Source: Stenotrophomonas sp. ASS1 (lineage in GTDB: Bacteria > Pseudomonadota > Gammaproteobacteria > Xanthomonadales > Xanthomonadaceae). From it: a DNA stretch of 64,000 bases. The stretch covers positions 516,001 to 580,000 of the forward strand of contig NZ_CP031167.1 in the NCBI RefSeq assembly GCF_004346925.1, read 5' to 3'. Under the pieces are notes generated by a model. The model made no database searches, had not been told where the DNA came from, and saw only the letters and a list, made by a program, of their open reading frames with translations. This document shows positions 53,475 to 62,378 of the stretch, in pieces; position 1 is the first letter of the stretch, and each line of letters starts with the position of its first letter. The position numbers and the translations under genes were made by a program.

Positions 53475-54062
53475 ATGCTGTTCCCTCACGACCTGCCCGA
53501 TGCCGATGTCCAGCACCTGTCGGGCTGGCTGGCCGCGACCGATGCCGACCGGCTCCTGTCCGTGCTGCAGGCCGAAGTCCCCTGGGAAGTCCACCGCATC
53601 CGCATGTTCGGCAACTGGGTGGATTCGCCGCGGCTGAGCTGCTGGATCGGCGATCCGCAGGCGCGCTACCGCTATTCCGGGGCTGAATTCGTGCCGCACC
53701 CCTGGCCACCCGCGTTGCAGGCCATGCGTGATCGCCTGCAGGTGGAGGGCCTCGGCCGCTTCAACAGCGTGCTGCTGAACCGCTATCGCGGCGGCGGTGA
53801 TTACATGGGCTGGCACAGCGATGACGAGCCGGAGCTGGGGCCGGCCCCGGTGATTGCTTCGCTGAGCCTGGGCGCGGCGCGGCGCTTCCTGCTACGCCGG
53901 GGCGATGACCCGGCGCGGAAGGCCGAGTATCTGCTCGGCCACGGCGATCTGCTGGTGATGGCCGGTCAGACCCAACAGTTCTATCAGCACGCGCTGCCGA
54001 AGATGGCGCGGGTGCAGGGCGAGCGGATCAACCTGACGTTCCGCTGGATCACGCCGCGCTGA
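53475..54062 (+). CDS. AlkB-family 2-oxoglutarate/Fe(II) dioxygenase
   Basis: A 195-residue DNA/RNA dealkylase-like enzyme. Iron ligands are His114 and Asp116 (MGWHSDDE) and His172 (YQHALPK); the 2-oxoglutarate-binding Arg residues are in ERINLTFRW. NRYRGGGDYMGWHSDDE is closest to the ALKBH2/3-like group, which repairs methylated bases. It is 48 bp after scoB on the same strand and converges with the lipoprotein gene (5-bp gap). Confidence 0.9.
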   Translation: MLFPHDLPDADVQHLSGWLAATDADRLLSVLQAEVPWEVHRIRMFGNWVDSPRLSCWIGDPQARYRYSGAEFVPHPWPPALQAMRDRLQVEGLGRFNSVLLNRYRGGGDYMGWHSDDEPELGPAPVIASLSLGAARRFLLRRGDDPARKAEYLLGHGDLLVMAGQTQQFYQHALPKMARVQGERINLTFRWITPR

Positions 54063-54066
54063 TCGA

Positions 54067-54708
54067 TCAGCGCGCGACGGTCGGCTGGTCGGCCTGTCCG
54101 CTCAGCAGCGTCCAGCCCACCACATCCTGCGCCAGCTGCTGCAGGCCGCGCTCGAAGGCCGCGGTCACCGCCGGTACGTCGGTGCTGCCGACCGGCTGCG
54201 CCTGGCGGAAGGTGCGGTCCGCGACCACGCGCTGGTCGGCGACGTGGATCAGCTTGGCGTTGACCTCGATCACCACCGTCGGCGTGGCCTGTCCCTGGTA
54301 ATCCGATTCGAAGCGGCGCACGTCGGTGGACAGCTTGTAGTCGGCGCGGATGCCGGCGGTGCTGCGGGCCACGCCACGGATGCGGCCGGAATCCTCGAAG
54401 CCGCGCAGCAGGGTGTCCTCGATCATGTCGGTGGCCGGCTGCGCCCAGCTGGCGCCCTTGTAGATCTCCAGCTGAGACGGCGTCGGCCGCACGTTGATGC
54501 GCGGGCTGTCGACCATGCGCGCGGCGCTGGGCTTGGCCAGTACCAGCTGCCAGCTGGCCTGTGGCCACGCCGGGTCCGCCTTGACCTGCACGGACGGCGA
54601 GTACAGCGTCACTGCGGTTTTCTCGCTGCTGCCAAGGATGGAGCAGCCGCCCAGCAGGGTGACCATCGAAGCGGCCAGCAGCAGGCGCGGAAGGGTGGTC
54701 GGGCTCAT
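54067..54708 (-). CDS. ABC-transport auxiliary lipoprotein (PqiC-like)
   Basis: A 213-residue lipoprotein with signal peptide and lipobox LLGGC (Cys22). The rest resembles the ABC-type transport auxiliary component that accompanies MlaFED-type systems (SPRINVRPTPSQLEIYKGASW; DTLLRGFEDSGRI). It likely sits in the outer membrane and receives lipid from the MCE protein. Its ATG overlaps the stop of the MlaD-like gene as ATGA. Confidence 0.85.
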   Translation of the reverse strand: MSPTTLPRLLLAASMVTLLGGCSILGSSEKTAVTLYSPSVQVKADPAWPQASWQLVLAKPSAARMVDSPRINVRPTPSQLEIYKGASWAQPATDMIEDTLLRGFEDSGRIRGVARSTAGIRADYKLSTDVRRFESDYQGQATPTVVIEVNAKLIHVADQRVVADRTFRQAQPVGSTDVPAVTAAFERGLQQLAQDVVGWTLLSGQADQPTVAR

Positions 54709-55631
54709 TTGGGTTCGAACTCCTTCGGTGCGTCGCGGCCCAGCAGGTAGCGCGCGGGGTTGTTCTCGAGGCGGTCGCTGACCCGGCGCAGGTCGCGGAT
54801 CAGGCCGCGCAGTTCGGTCAGCGTCGGGCCGAGCTGGCCGAGGCCATCGTTGGCGAAGCTGTTGATGGCAGCGCGGTTCTCGCCAAGGATCGAATCGGCG
54901 TTGCCGGCGGCCGAATCAAGCTTGGCCAGGGTGCCGTCGAGCTTGTCGATGATGCCGGGCAGCTGCTGCACCAGGTTCTTGTCGAGGCGCTCGATGGTGC
55001 CGTTGGTGGTCTTCAGCGTGGTGTCCAGGCTGCGGGCGGCATCGCGCGCGCTGAGCAGCAGCGCCTGCGTGCCCTGGTCACGGTCGGCCAACCCCCCGCT
55101 GATGGTTTCCAGGTTGGCCAGTGTCGCGTTGATCGAAGCCACGTTGCGGTCGCTGAGGATCTGGTCCATGCGCTCGACGATGCGGTTGGCGACGTCGGTG
55201 ATGTTCTGCAGCGCCGACGGCGTGGTCGGGATGATCGGCGCCGGGTCCTTGTTGACCGTGGTCAGCGCCGGCGACTGTGGCGTGCCACCGCTGAGCTGGA
55301 TGATCGACGGGCCGGTCAGGCTGGTGATCGCCAGCTTGGCGCGGGTATCGGTCTTGACCGGCGTGTTGGAGTTCAGGCGGATGCGCGCGACCACCTGGCG
55401 CGGGTCGTCCGGTACCAGGTTCAGTTCGGTGATCGAGCCCACCGCGATGCCGTTGTACTGCACCGGGCTGCCCACCGACAGCCCGGTCACCGCTTCGCGG
55501 AACACCACGCGGTATTCCTGCCAGGTGCGGTCGGAAGAGTACTTGGCGGCCCACAGGCCGAAGGCCAGCAGGGCCAGGCCGGTGATCAGGGTGAACGCGC
55601 CGATCAGCACGTAGTTGGCTTTGGTTTCCAT
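54705..55631 (-). CDS. MlaD-like MCE-domain lipid-binding protein
   Basis: A 308-residue protein anchored by one N-terminal helix (NYVLIGAFTLITGLALLAFGLW). The MCE domain follows (about 40-118: VTGLSVGSPVQYNGIAVGSI). The C-terminal half is long helical heptads, so the hexamer may form a tube-like extension. It should carry lipids across the periplasm between the permease and the lipoprotein. Confidence 0.9.
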   Translation of the reverse strand: METKANYVLIGAFTLITGLALLAFGLWAAKYSSDRTWQEYRVVFREAVTGLSVGSPVQYNGIAVGSITELNLVPDDPRQVVARIRLNSNTPVKTDTRAKLAITSLTGPSIIQLSGGTPQSPALTTVNKDPAPIIPTTPSALQNITDVANRIVERMDQILSDRNVASINATLANLETISGGLADRDQGTQALLLSARDAARSLDTTLKTTNGTIERLDKNLVQQLPGIIDKLDGTLAKLDSAAGNADSILGENRAAINSFANDGLGQLGPTLTELRGLIRDLRRVSDRLENNPARYLLGRDAPKEFEPK

Positions 55632-55634
55632 GGC

Positions 55635-56462
55635 TCAGGCACTCTCGATCTGTTCGCCACGCGCGGCGCGCGCGCGGGGTCCGTGGAAGTATTCCTGGAT
55701 CCACGGATGATCCAGTTTCTCGATGTCAGGCAAGGGTGCGTTGGCCACCACCCTGCGGTCGGCTATCACCGCGACCCGGTCGCAGATCGCGTACAGCGTG
55801 TCCAGGTCGTGGGTGATCAGGAACACGGTCAGCCCCAGCGCTTCCTGCAGGGTCTTGATCAGGCGGTCGAATGCAGCCGCACCGATCGGGTCGAGGCCTG
55901 CGGTCGGTTCGTCCAGGAACAGCAGCGGCGGGTCCAGCGCCAATGCACGGGCCAGGCCGGCGCGCTTGCGCATGCCACCGGACAACTGCGAGGGCAGCTT
56001 GTTGATCGCATCGGCGGGCAGGCCGGCCAACTTCACCTTCAGCAGCGCCAGCTCGTAATGCCAGCGCTCGGGCAGTTCGCGATGGTGCTCCTTCAGTGGC
56101 ACCTGCACGTTCTCGCCCACGGTCAGCGAGGAGAACAGGGCGCCGTCCTGGAACAGCACGCCGGTGTTGCGCTCGATGTGCAGGCGGCTCTCGGTATCGT
56201 CGGCACGCGCGTCGCGGCCGAGCACTTCGATCTGCCCGGCATCGGGCACGCGCAGGCCGAGGATCGAACGCATCAGCACCGATTTGCCGGTACCCGAACC
56301 ACCCACCACGCCCAGGATCTCGCCGCGGCGCACGTCCAGGTCCAGGTCTTCATGCACGGTCTGGCTGCCGAAACGGTTGACCAGCCCGCGCACGCGGATG
56401 GCCAGCTCGTGGCCGCTCTCGTCCTGCATGGGAATTTCTTCGGGCGTCGGATGCGTGCTCAT
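55635..56462 (-). CDS. MlaF-like ABC transporter ATPase
   Basis: A 275-residue ATPase with Walker A (GGSGTGKS), signature (LSGGMRKRAGLARAL), Walker B (LLFLDEPTAGLDP) and H-loop (LITHD). Its ATG at 56462 is one base past the permease stop codon. It powers phospholipid transport with the MlaE-like permease. Confidence 0.93.
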   Translation of the reverse strand: MSTHPTPEEIPMQDESGHELAIRVRGLVNRFGSQTVHEDLDLDVRRGEILGVVGGSGTGKSVLMRSILGLRVPDAGQIEVLGRDARADDTESRLHIERNTGVLFQDGALFSSLTVGENVQVPLKEHHRELPERWHYELALLKVKLAGLPADAINKLPSQLSGGMRKRAGLARALALDPPLLFLDEPTAGLDPIGAAAFDRLIKTLQEALGLTVFLITHDLDTLYAICDRVAVIADRRVVANAPLPDIEKLDHPWIQEYFHGPRARAARGEQIESA

Positions 56463-56463
56463 G

Positions 56464-57585
56464 TCACCAGTCCATGTGCATGAACCACAACGCCGCGAAG
56501 GCGTCGATGATGATCACCAGCGAGATGGTCTGCACCACGCTGGAGGTGGTGCGTTCGCCAACCGACTGCGCCGTGCCTTCGACCTTCAGGCCTTCCAGGC
56601 AGCCGATCAGGCCGATCACCAGCGCGAACACCGGCGCCTTCGACAGGCCGACCAGCATGTGCCGCACTTCCATCGTCTCGTGCATGCGCGCGATGTACAT
56701 CTGTGGCGGAATATCCAGATCGAACGCACCCACCGTGATGCCGCCGGCCAGGCCGGCGACCATGGCGATGAAGGTCAGCAGGGGCAGGGTGACCAGTAGC
56801 GCCAGCAGTCGTGGCAGCACCAGCAGGTCGATCGGGTCCAGGCCCAGGGTGCGCATCGCATCGATTTCCTCGCGCGCCTTCATCGCACCGATCTGCGCGG
56901 TGAAGGCGCTGGCGGTGCGGCCGGCCAGCACGATCGCGGTCAGCAGCACCGCGAACTCGCGCAGGAAGGCGATGTTGACCAGCTCGACCACGTAAATTTC
57001 GGCGCCGAAATCGCGCAGGATGGTCGAGCCGAGGAAGGCGATCACCGCGCCGACCAGGTAGGACAGTAGCGCCACCAGCGGTACCGCATCCAGCCCGACC
57101 TGCTCCATCTGGTGCACGGTGGCGGTCAGGCGGAAACGGCGGGGTTCCTTGACCAGGCGCGCGGCCTTGACCAGGTTCTCGCCGAGGAAACTGCACAGCG
57201 CCTTGATGTTGTGGCCGGTGGCATGGACGCTGACACCCAGCCGTTCCAGCGCAGCCAGCACGCCGAAGTCGCGCTTGGGCTTGGGCCGGTCGTCGGCCAC
57301 TTCCTCGATGGTGCACACCAGCGCCTGGTGGTCCGGGCGGAACTTCAGTGCGTCCTCACCGAGGTCGGCGCGATGGGCCACGCGCAGCACCTGCAGCACG
57401 CCGGCCGAATCCATCTTCTCGATGGCGGTGGCATCGATGCCGGTCAGCGTGTCGGGAACGCCGCGCAGGACTTCGGCCGCGGCCAGCGCGGTCTTCAAGG
57501 TCCAGGTGCCGGACAGGCGGATCACGCCCGGGTCATGGGCATCCTGTTCGAGCTGGGGGGCGTGGTTCGGGGTCACTTGGGCCAT
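56464..57585 (-). CDS. MlaE-like permease with N-terminal STAS domain
   Basis: A 373-residue protein combining a STAS-like domain (about 15-105, including TGIDATAIEKMDSAGVLQVL) with an MlaE permease (about 120-373, GAVIAFLGSTILRDFGAEIYVV and LAGRTASAFTAQIGAMKAREEIDAM). In E. coli the STAS protein MlaB is separate; here it is fused to the permease. The start at ATG 57585 is the first in the conserved frame. It leads a four-gene operon with the ATPase, MCE protein and lipoprotein. Confidence 0.9.
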   Translation of the reverse strand: MAQVTPNHAPQLEQDAHDPGVIRLSGTWTLKTALAAAEVLRGVPDTLTGIDATAIEKMDSAGVLQVLRVAHRADLGEDALKFRPDHQALVCTIEEVADDRPKPKRDFGVLAALERLGVSVHATGHNIKALCSFLGENLVKAARLVKEPRRFRLTATVHQMEQVGLDAVPLVALLSYLVGAVIAFLGSTILRDFGAEIYVVELVNIAFLREFAVLLTAIVLAGRTASAFTAQIGAMKAREEIDAMRTLGLDPIDLLVLPRLLALLVTLPLLTFIAMVAGLAGGITVGAFDLDIPPQMYIARMHETMEVRHMLVGLSKAPVFALVIGLIGCLEGLKVEGTAQSVGERTTSSVVQTISLVIIIDAFAALWFMHMDW

Positions 57586-57677
57586 TCGGGTCGCAGCATA
57601 ACCGTTCTGTATTGGGCATCGCGTCGAACTCGGATGAATTTCTCCGGTAAGGCCCAGCCTAGGTAATACTACGGCGC

Positions 57678-58937
57678 ATGTCCGCAGACGCTCACACGAT
57701 CCCCACGCCCCAGGCCACCTACGCGCAGCGCGTGGCCTTCGTTTCCGAGATCGCCGGACGCCTGCACAGCTACGGCACAACGGCCCAGCGCCTGGAAACG
57801 GCAGTGGTGGCACTGGCCCGCCAGCTCGATCTGGATTGTGAACCGTGGTCGAATCCCACCGGTATCATCCTCAGCTTCAGCGACCCTGCGCAGGCGATCG
57901 GCTCCAGTGACATCACCCGCGTGATCCGCCTGGCCCCCGGCGAGAACGACCTGCACAAGCTCAGCGTGGCCGACCATATCGCCGAGGAAGTGGCCAACGG
58001 GCGGATGAGCATCGCCCAGGGCCACACCGCGCTGCGCCAGCTGGACAAGGATCCGGGTCGGCGCGGCAAGCTGCGCACCATCCTCTCATTCACCCTTGGC
58101 GCAGCCGGTGTGGCCGGCATGTGGAAGCTGCCGTGGCTGGACATTGCCACCGCCGGTGTCATCGGCCTGATGATCGGCCTGCTCGGCATGGTCACCGACC
58201 GTCGCCCGGCCACCCGCGAAGCGGCCGAGGCGCTGGCGGCGCTGCTGGCCGGCCTGGTCGCCACCCTGGTGGCGTCCTTCATCGGCGCGCTCAACCTCAA
58301 CACGGTGATCATCGCCTCGCTGGTGGTGCTGCTGCCCGGCATGTCGCTGACCAATGCGGTCAATGAGCTGGCCAGCCAGCACTGGGTGTCTGGTACCGCG
58401 CGCTTTGCCGGTGCGCTGACCACCATCATGAAGCTCAGCGTCGGCGCGATGATCGCGGTGACCCTGGCCGATGTGCTCGGCCTCGATCCGGTGATCCGCG
58501 CCACGCGGCCGCAGGGGCCGTGGGTGGAGTGGGGCTCACTGCTGACCGCGGCGTTTGCCTTCGCGATGCTGTTCAAGGCCAACCGCCGCGATTATCCGTG
58601 GGTGATCGCGGCCTCGGTCGCTGGTTATGCGATCTCCAAGTTCGGTGGCCACGCCTGGGGGGCGCCGGCTGGCATCTTCCTGTCGGCGATGCTGCTGACC
58701 GCCGGTGGCAATCTGTTCGGCCGCCTCGTCGGCCGCCCGGGCGCAATCATCCGCCTGCCCGGCATCATCATGATGGTGCCCGGCAGCACCAGCCTGCGCG
58801 GCGTGCTGACCCTGGTCCAGCAGCAGGACGTGGGCGCCGGCCAGAGCGTGTTCCTCACCGTGCTCAACGTGGTGATGGCGCTGGTCGCTGGCCTGCTGTT
58901 CGGCAACCTGCTGATGCCGGCCCGCAAAACCCTGTAA
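57678..58937 (+). CDS. ThrE-like threonine/serine exporter
   Basis: A 419-residue inner-membrane protein. The N-terminal soluble ThrE domain (about 20-130, VSEIAGRLHSYGTTAQRLE) is followed by about ten helices, with LPGMSLTNAVNELA and LPGIIMMVPGSTSLRG as family landmarks. It carries both ThrE halves in one chain, as in the Corynebacterium exporter. The substrate in this organism is inferred. It is divergent from the mla-type operon and closed by two terminators. Confidence 0.85.
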   Translation: MSADAHTIPTPQATYAQRVAFVSEIAGRLHSYGTTAQRLETAVVALARQLDLDCEPWSNPTGIILSFSDPAQAIGSSDITRVIRLAPGENDLHKLSVADHIAEEVANGRMSIAQGHTALRQLDKDPGRRGKLRTILSFTLGAAGVAGMWKLPWLDIATAGVIGLMIGLLGMVTDRRPATREAAEALAALLAGLVATLVASFIGALNLNTVIIASLVVLLPGMSLTNAVNELASQHWVSGTARFAGALTTIMKLSVGAMIAVTLADVLGLDPVIRATRPQGPWVEWGSLLTAAFAFAMLFKANRRDYPWVIAASVAGYAISKFGGHAWGAPAGIFLSAMLLTAGGNLFGRLVGRPGAIIRLPGIIMMVPGSTSLRGVLTLVQQQDVGAGQSVFLTVLNVVMALVAGLLFGNLLMPARKTL

Positions 58938-58960
58938 TCGCCCTCTGGGCTGCTTCCTGT

Positions 58961-58992
58961 GGGTGTGGACCGTTGGTCCACACCCCTTTCCT
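58961..58992 (+). terminator. Terminator of the ThrE-like gene
   Basis: GGGTGTGGACC/GGTCCACACCC, perfect 11-bp stem with a 3-nt loop, then CCTTTCCTTT. It lies 23 bp after the stop codon. Confidence 0.75.
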
Positions 58993-59004
58993 TTCCGGGG
59001 AATG

Positions 59005-59033
59005 AAAAAACGCCGGCTTTCGCCGGCGTTTTT
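59005..59033. terminator. Bidirectional terminator
   Basis: AAAAACGCCGGC/GCCGGCGTTTTT stem with loop TTTCG-like centre, A-run on one side and T-run on the other. It lies between the convergent exporter and H-NS-family genes and can serve both. Confidence 0.88.
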
Positions 59034-59053
59034 CAGTGCATCCCGATCCGGCC

Positions 59054-59437
59054 TCAGGCCTTCTTGATCAGGAAATCTTCCGGCTTCTTGCTGCCCTTGG
59101 CGGTCAGCTCGGCCATCCAGCGCGGCTGCTTGCCACGGCCGGTCCAGGTTTCCTTCGGATTGGCCGGGTTGCGGTACTTCGGCGCAACCTTGCCCAGCTT
59201 GCGGCCAGCGGTCTTCGACGGTGCCTTGGCGGCCTTGGCCACCTTGCGCGCGCGGGGGGCCGGGGCGTCGCCAAACAGTTCCTCGATGGTGTAACCCTCG
59301 GTCTTGGCCAGCTTGGTCAGCTGTGCCCGGACCTTGGTGATCGGCCGGCGCTTGGCGACGATGGTCTGCTGTTTCTTGGCGGTGCGGATCAGGGCGCCCA
59401 GCTCGCGTGCCGACAGGCCGGTCAGGTCAATGCTCAT
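59054..59437 (-). CDS. H-NS histone family DNA-binding protein
   Basis: A 127-residue basic protein. The N-terminal ~60 residues are the helical oligomerisation part; an Ala/Lys-rich linker follows; the C-terminal DNA-binding motif is ETWTGRGKQPRWM (about 96-108), characteristic of H-NS proteins in Xanthomonas (XrvA-type). It probably silences AT-rich acquired genes, of which the O-antigen locus in this window is an example. Its upstream gap (59438-59623) is AT-rich near 59500 and may hold the promoter. Confidence 0.9.
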   Translation of the reverse strand: MSIDLTGLSARELGALIRTAKKQQTIVAKRRPITKVRAQLTKLAKTEGYTIEELFGDAPAPRARKVAKAAKAPSKTAGRKLGKVAPKYRNPANPKETWTGRGKQPRWMAELTAKGSKKPEDFLIKKA

Positions 59438-59623
59438 TTACGGTTACTCCGGAAACTAATAAGTGGACGGGACGAGCCAGTCCCTGGCGTCGCGGGACAG
59501 AATAAAGATGAATTAATCCCAGCACAAATGCAGACCGGTCATGGCCTGGCAGCATCCCGGCTGCATTGCGTCGATTTTGACCGGATTATGTCCGCTGCAA
59601 TATTGCTCAAATGGGCGTCAGGC

Positions 59624-59654
59624 AAAAAAAGACCGGGGCATGCCCCGGTCTTTT
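59624..59654 (-). terminator. Rho-independent terminator of proS
   Basis: AAAAGACCGGGGCA/TGCCCCGGTCTTTT, a perfect 14-bp palindrome; the minus strand continues as a run of seven T. It starts 6 bp past the proS stop codon. Confidence 0.9.
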
Positions 59655-59659
59655 CCTGA

Positions 59660-61363
59660 TCAACCCTGCAGGCGCTGCAGCAGGGTGGCCTTGTCCAGGC
59701 TTTCCGCTTCGCTGGCACGACGCGAGCGGTACTCGTAGGTGCCGGCGGCCAGACCACGTTCGCTCACCACCACGCGGTGCGGGATGCCGATCAGTTCCAT
59801 GTCGGCGAACATCGCGCCCGGGCGCAGGCCACGGTCGTCGAGTGCCGCGTCCAGGCCCGCATCGCGCAGCTCCTGCAGCAGGTTGGCCGCGGCGTCGGCC
59901 ACGGCGGCGTCACCCTTCGGGTTGATCACGCACACCACCACCTGCCACGGCGCCATCGCGTCCGGCCAGATGATGCCGGCATCGTCATGGTTCTGTTCGA
60001 TCGCGGCAGCCACCACGCGCGAGATACCGATGCCATAGCAGCCCATCGCCATCACCGCCGCCTTGCCGTTCTCGTCCAGAACGGTGGCATCCAGCGCTTC
60101 GGCGTACTTGCGGCCGAGCTGGAACACGTGGCCGACTTCGATGCCACGGGCGATCTTCAGTTCACCACCGTCCAGCGCGCGGTCACCGGCACGCACGTTG
60201 CGGATGTCGGCCACTTCCGGTTCCGGCAGGTCGCGGCCCCAGTTGACGCCAGCCAGGTGGAAACCGGCTTCGTTGGCGCCGACGACGAAGTCGGACATCG
60301 CCGCCACTTCGCGATCGGCCACCACGCGGATGGCCTTCGTCGGGGCGACCGGGCCGAGGAAGCCCGGCACGCTGCCCAGGTGCTCGGCGATTTCCGCCTC
60401 ACTGGCGAAGCGCTGTTCGTCCAGGCCGGCAACCTTGGCCAGCTTGATCTCGTTGACCTCATGGTCGCCGCGTACCAGCAGCAGCACGAACTGCTGTGCC
60501 TTGCCTTCGCCGGCGATCAGCGCCACCGATTTCACCGTGCGCTGCAGGTCGATGCCGAGCAGCGCCGCGACATCCTCGCAGGTCTTCTGGGTGGGGGTAT
60601 CGACCTTGCGCATGGCTTCGCTGGCGGCCGCACGCGGTGCCGGATCGGCAGCGATTGCCGCTTCCATGTTGGCCGCGTAGTCCGAACCGGTGGAGAACAC
60701 CAGCGCGTCTTCGCCGGAATCGGCGATGACGTGGAACTCCTGCGAGGCATCACCGCCGATCGCGCCGGAGTCGGCCTGCACCATGCGGAAATCCAGGCCG
60801 AGTCGGGTGAAGATGCGGCTGTAGGCCGACTTCATGTTCTCGTACTCGCGTACCAGGCACTCATCGTGCAGGTGGAACGAATAGGCGTCCTTCATCAGGA
60901 ACTCGCGCGAACGCATCACGCCGAAGCGCGGACGGATCTCGTCGCGGAACTTGGTCTGCACCTGGTAGAAGTTGACCGGCAGCTGCTTGTAGCTGGACAG
61001 CTCGCTGCGCGCGAAGTCGCAGGCGGCTTCTTCGGCGGTCGGGCTGTAGCAGAACACCTGGTCCTTGCGGTCCTTGATCTTCAACAGCTGCGGGCCGAAC
61101 TTCTGCCAGCGGCCGGTCTGCTCCCACAGTTCCTTCGGCTGGATGGTCGGGATCTGGAATTCCACGGCACCGGCGCGGTCCATTTCCTCGCGCACGATGC
61201 GCTCGACCTTGCGCAGCACGCGCAGGCCCAGCGGCGACCAGGTGTACAGGCCCGATGCCAGCTTGCGGATCATGCCCGCGCGCAGCATCAGCCGGTGGCT
61301 GGTCAGCTCGGCGTCGCTGGGGGTTTCCTTGGTGGTGTGCAGGTGAAACTGGGAGAGGCGCAT
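59660..61363 (-). CDS. proS: Prolyl-tRNA synthetase
   Basis: A 567-residue class II synthetase of the bacterial type, with the editing insertion between motifs 2 and 3 (about residues 225-400) that clears Ala-tRNA(Pro). N-terminal landmarks are [20 protein letters not shown] and [12 protein letters not shown]; motif 2 is [20 protein letters not shown]; motif 3 is [12 protein letters not shown]. The anticodon-binding domain closes the protein. Confidence 0.95.
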   Translation of the reverse strand: MRLSQFHLHTTKETPSDAELTSHRLMLRAGMIRKLASGLYTWSPLGLRVLRKVERIVREEMDRAGAVEFQIPTIQPKELWEQTGRWQKFGPQLLKIKDRKDQVFCYSPTAEEAACDFARSELSSYKQLPVNFYQVQTKFRDEIRPRFGVMRSREFLMKDAYSFHLHDECLVREYENMKSAYSRIFTRLGLDFRMVQADSGAIGGDASQEFHVIADSGEDALVFSTGSDYAANMEAAIAADPAPRAAASEAMRKVDTPTQKTCEDVAALLGIDLQRTVKSVALIAGEGKAQQFVLLLVRGDHEVNEIKLAKVAGLDEQRFASEAEIAEHLGSVPGFLGPVAPTKAIRVVADREVAAMSDFVVGANEAGFHLAGVNWGRDLPEPEVADIRNVRAGDRALDGGELKIARGIEVGHVFQLGRKYAEALDATVLDENGKAAVMAMGCYGIGISRVVAAAIEQNHDDAGIIWPDAMAPWQVVVCVINPKGDAAVADAAANLLQELRDAGLDAALDDRGLRPGAMFADMELIGIPHRVVVSERGLAAGTYEYRSRRASEAESLDKATLLQRLQG

Positions 61364-61497
61364 CGTCGGCTTCGGATAACGGCAGAGACGCCTATTCTGC
61401 CAGCCCGGCCGGGGGGAGGGGTATCGGCAGGGCTGCGCCCTGCACCCGCCTCAAGCAACGTCAACTGCAACTGCAACAGCGGGCTTCCCGTGGGATG

Positions 61498-61596
61498 GCG
61501 GGGTGGGTCCGGTTGCGGGGGACGCCGTAAATACGTCCCTGTGGCTCGGTCGCGCCATCCATGGCGCTCACGCCCTCGCAACCGGACCCACCCCGC
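61498..61596. repeat. Three-stem palindromic element, copy E (forward)
   Basis: Outer arms 61498-61521 and 61573-61596 pair with one mismatch and are the same sequence as in copy C. Inside are CGTAAA, hairpin 1 (TACGTCCCTGTG, weaker), GCTCGGTC, hairpin 2 (GCGCCATCCATGGCGC) and TCACG. Confidence 0.72.
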
Positions 61597-61629
61597 CTTC
61601 GACAGTTTTCCGCGATCTGTCGCCCTTTT

Positions 61630-61719
61630 GTAGGGCCGAGCCATGCTCGGCTGCTGTTCGATCAATTCTCGAACTATTCGATTTCCATGGAGATTCATCC
61701 ACGCATGGCGTGGATCTAC
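61630..61719. repeat. Inverted pair of SMAG/REP elements
   Basis: GTAG plus GCCGAGC/GCTCGGC (from 61630) faces ATCCACGC/GCGTGGAT ending in CTAC (to 61719), that is GTAG...CTAC in inverted orientation. This is the layout of a REP doublet (REPIN). It has landed inside composite element 2; element 1 lacks it at the matching place. Confidence 0.75.
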
Positions 61720-61741
61720 TGACCACCGGGAATCTGTCGGG

Positions 61742-61843
61742 GGTGGGGCGGTGTCGGGTTGCGGGGTGTCAGCCGCATGGATGCGGCTGCCAAGCCTACA
61801 TGGACGTACTTGCGGCGTCCCCGCAATCCGACACCGCCCCGCC
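61742..61843. repeat. Three-stem palindromic element, copy F (reverse)
   Basis: Outer arms 61742-61766 and 61819-61843 with two wobble-compatible mismatches, resembling the arms of copy D. On the minus strand: ACGCCGCAAG, hairpin TACGTCCATGTA, GGCTTGG, hairpin CAGCCGCATCCATGCGGCTG. Confidence 0.72.
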
Positions 61844-61923
61844 ATTCCACGGAATGCCCGCTTTTGACGTTGCCCTTGCCATTGCCTCTGCGGGTGCAGG
61901 GCTGCAAGCCCTGCCGATAACCC

Positions 61924-62298
61924 TCACTCCGCCGGGCAGTACGCCTTGATGGCGGCTTCAGCCAATCCCTTCTGCGCGCTGCGCTGCTCCGGAGCCAACG
62001 GGGTATCGGCCTTGCCATCACCATCGGTGTCCTGCATCACCTGGCCGCCGCCCTCCAGCAGGGCCAGGTTGGCGCGGGCGGTGCTGCACTGCTCGGGCAC
62101 CGGCGCGGCCGGGGTCTCGGCGCTGGCCGCCGCCTGGGGACTGCGCGCCTGCGCCCGGGTCTCGAACTTCCTGCCCGCCGGCGGGGTCTCCGAATACTGG
62201 GTCACGCCATTGGCGTCCTTCCATTTATAGACCGGGCCGGCCACGGCGTTGGCACTGGCCAACAACAGCAGGCATCCAAGGCAGGACAGGGCACGCAT
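61924..62298 (-). CDS. DUF4124 domain exported protein
   Basis: A 124-residue protein with a signal peptide (about 1-21, ending NAVAG/PVY) and an N-terminal DUF4124 domain (VYKWKDANGVTQYSETPPAG). The C-terminal part contains a DTDGDGKAD segment resembling a calcium-binding loop, and two Cys. The function is unknown; the family is periplasmic. The start at 62298 gives the signal peptide; the frame opens at 62340 without one. Confidence 0.8.
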   Translation of the reverse strand: MRALSCLGCLLLLASANAVAGPVYKWKDANGVTQYSETPPAGRKFETRAQARSPQAAASAETPAAPVPEQCSTARANLALLEGGGQVMQDTDGDGKADTPLAPEQRSAQKGLAEAAIKAYCPAE

Positions 62299-62378
62299 GG
62301 CAAACTCCACGGAATGGGCGTAGAACGCCGATTGCAGCATTGGCGCCGAGCACTGGCAAGTCGATTAAACTGGATTCC

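Larger units (their letters stand above)
61427..61914. repeat. Composite nested-palindrome element 2
   Basis: This element fills most of the 560-bp gap between proS and the DUF4124 gene. In order: GCAGGG-CCCTGC hairpin (61427-61443), CGTCAA/CTGCAA periodic stretch, forward palindrome E (61498-61596), centre starting TTCGACAGTTTTCC, an inverted GTAG pair (61630-61719), reverse palindrome F (61742-61843), a TTGACGTTGCCCTTGCC stretch, and the hairpin again (61896-61914). The plan and parts match the element at 14615-15162, and copies C and E share the same outer arms. No supported gene lies in it. Confidence 0.75.
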
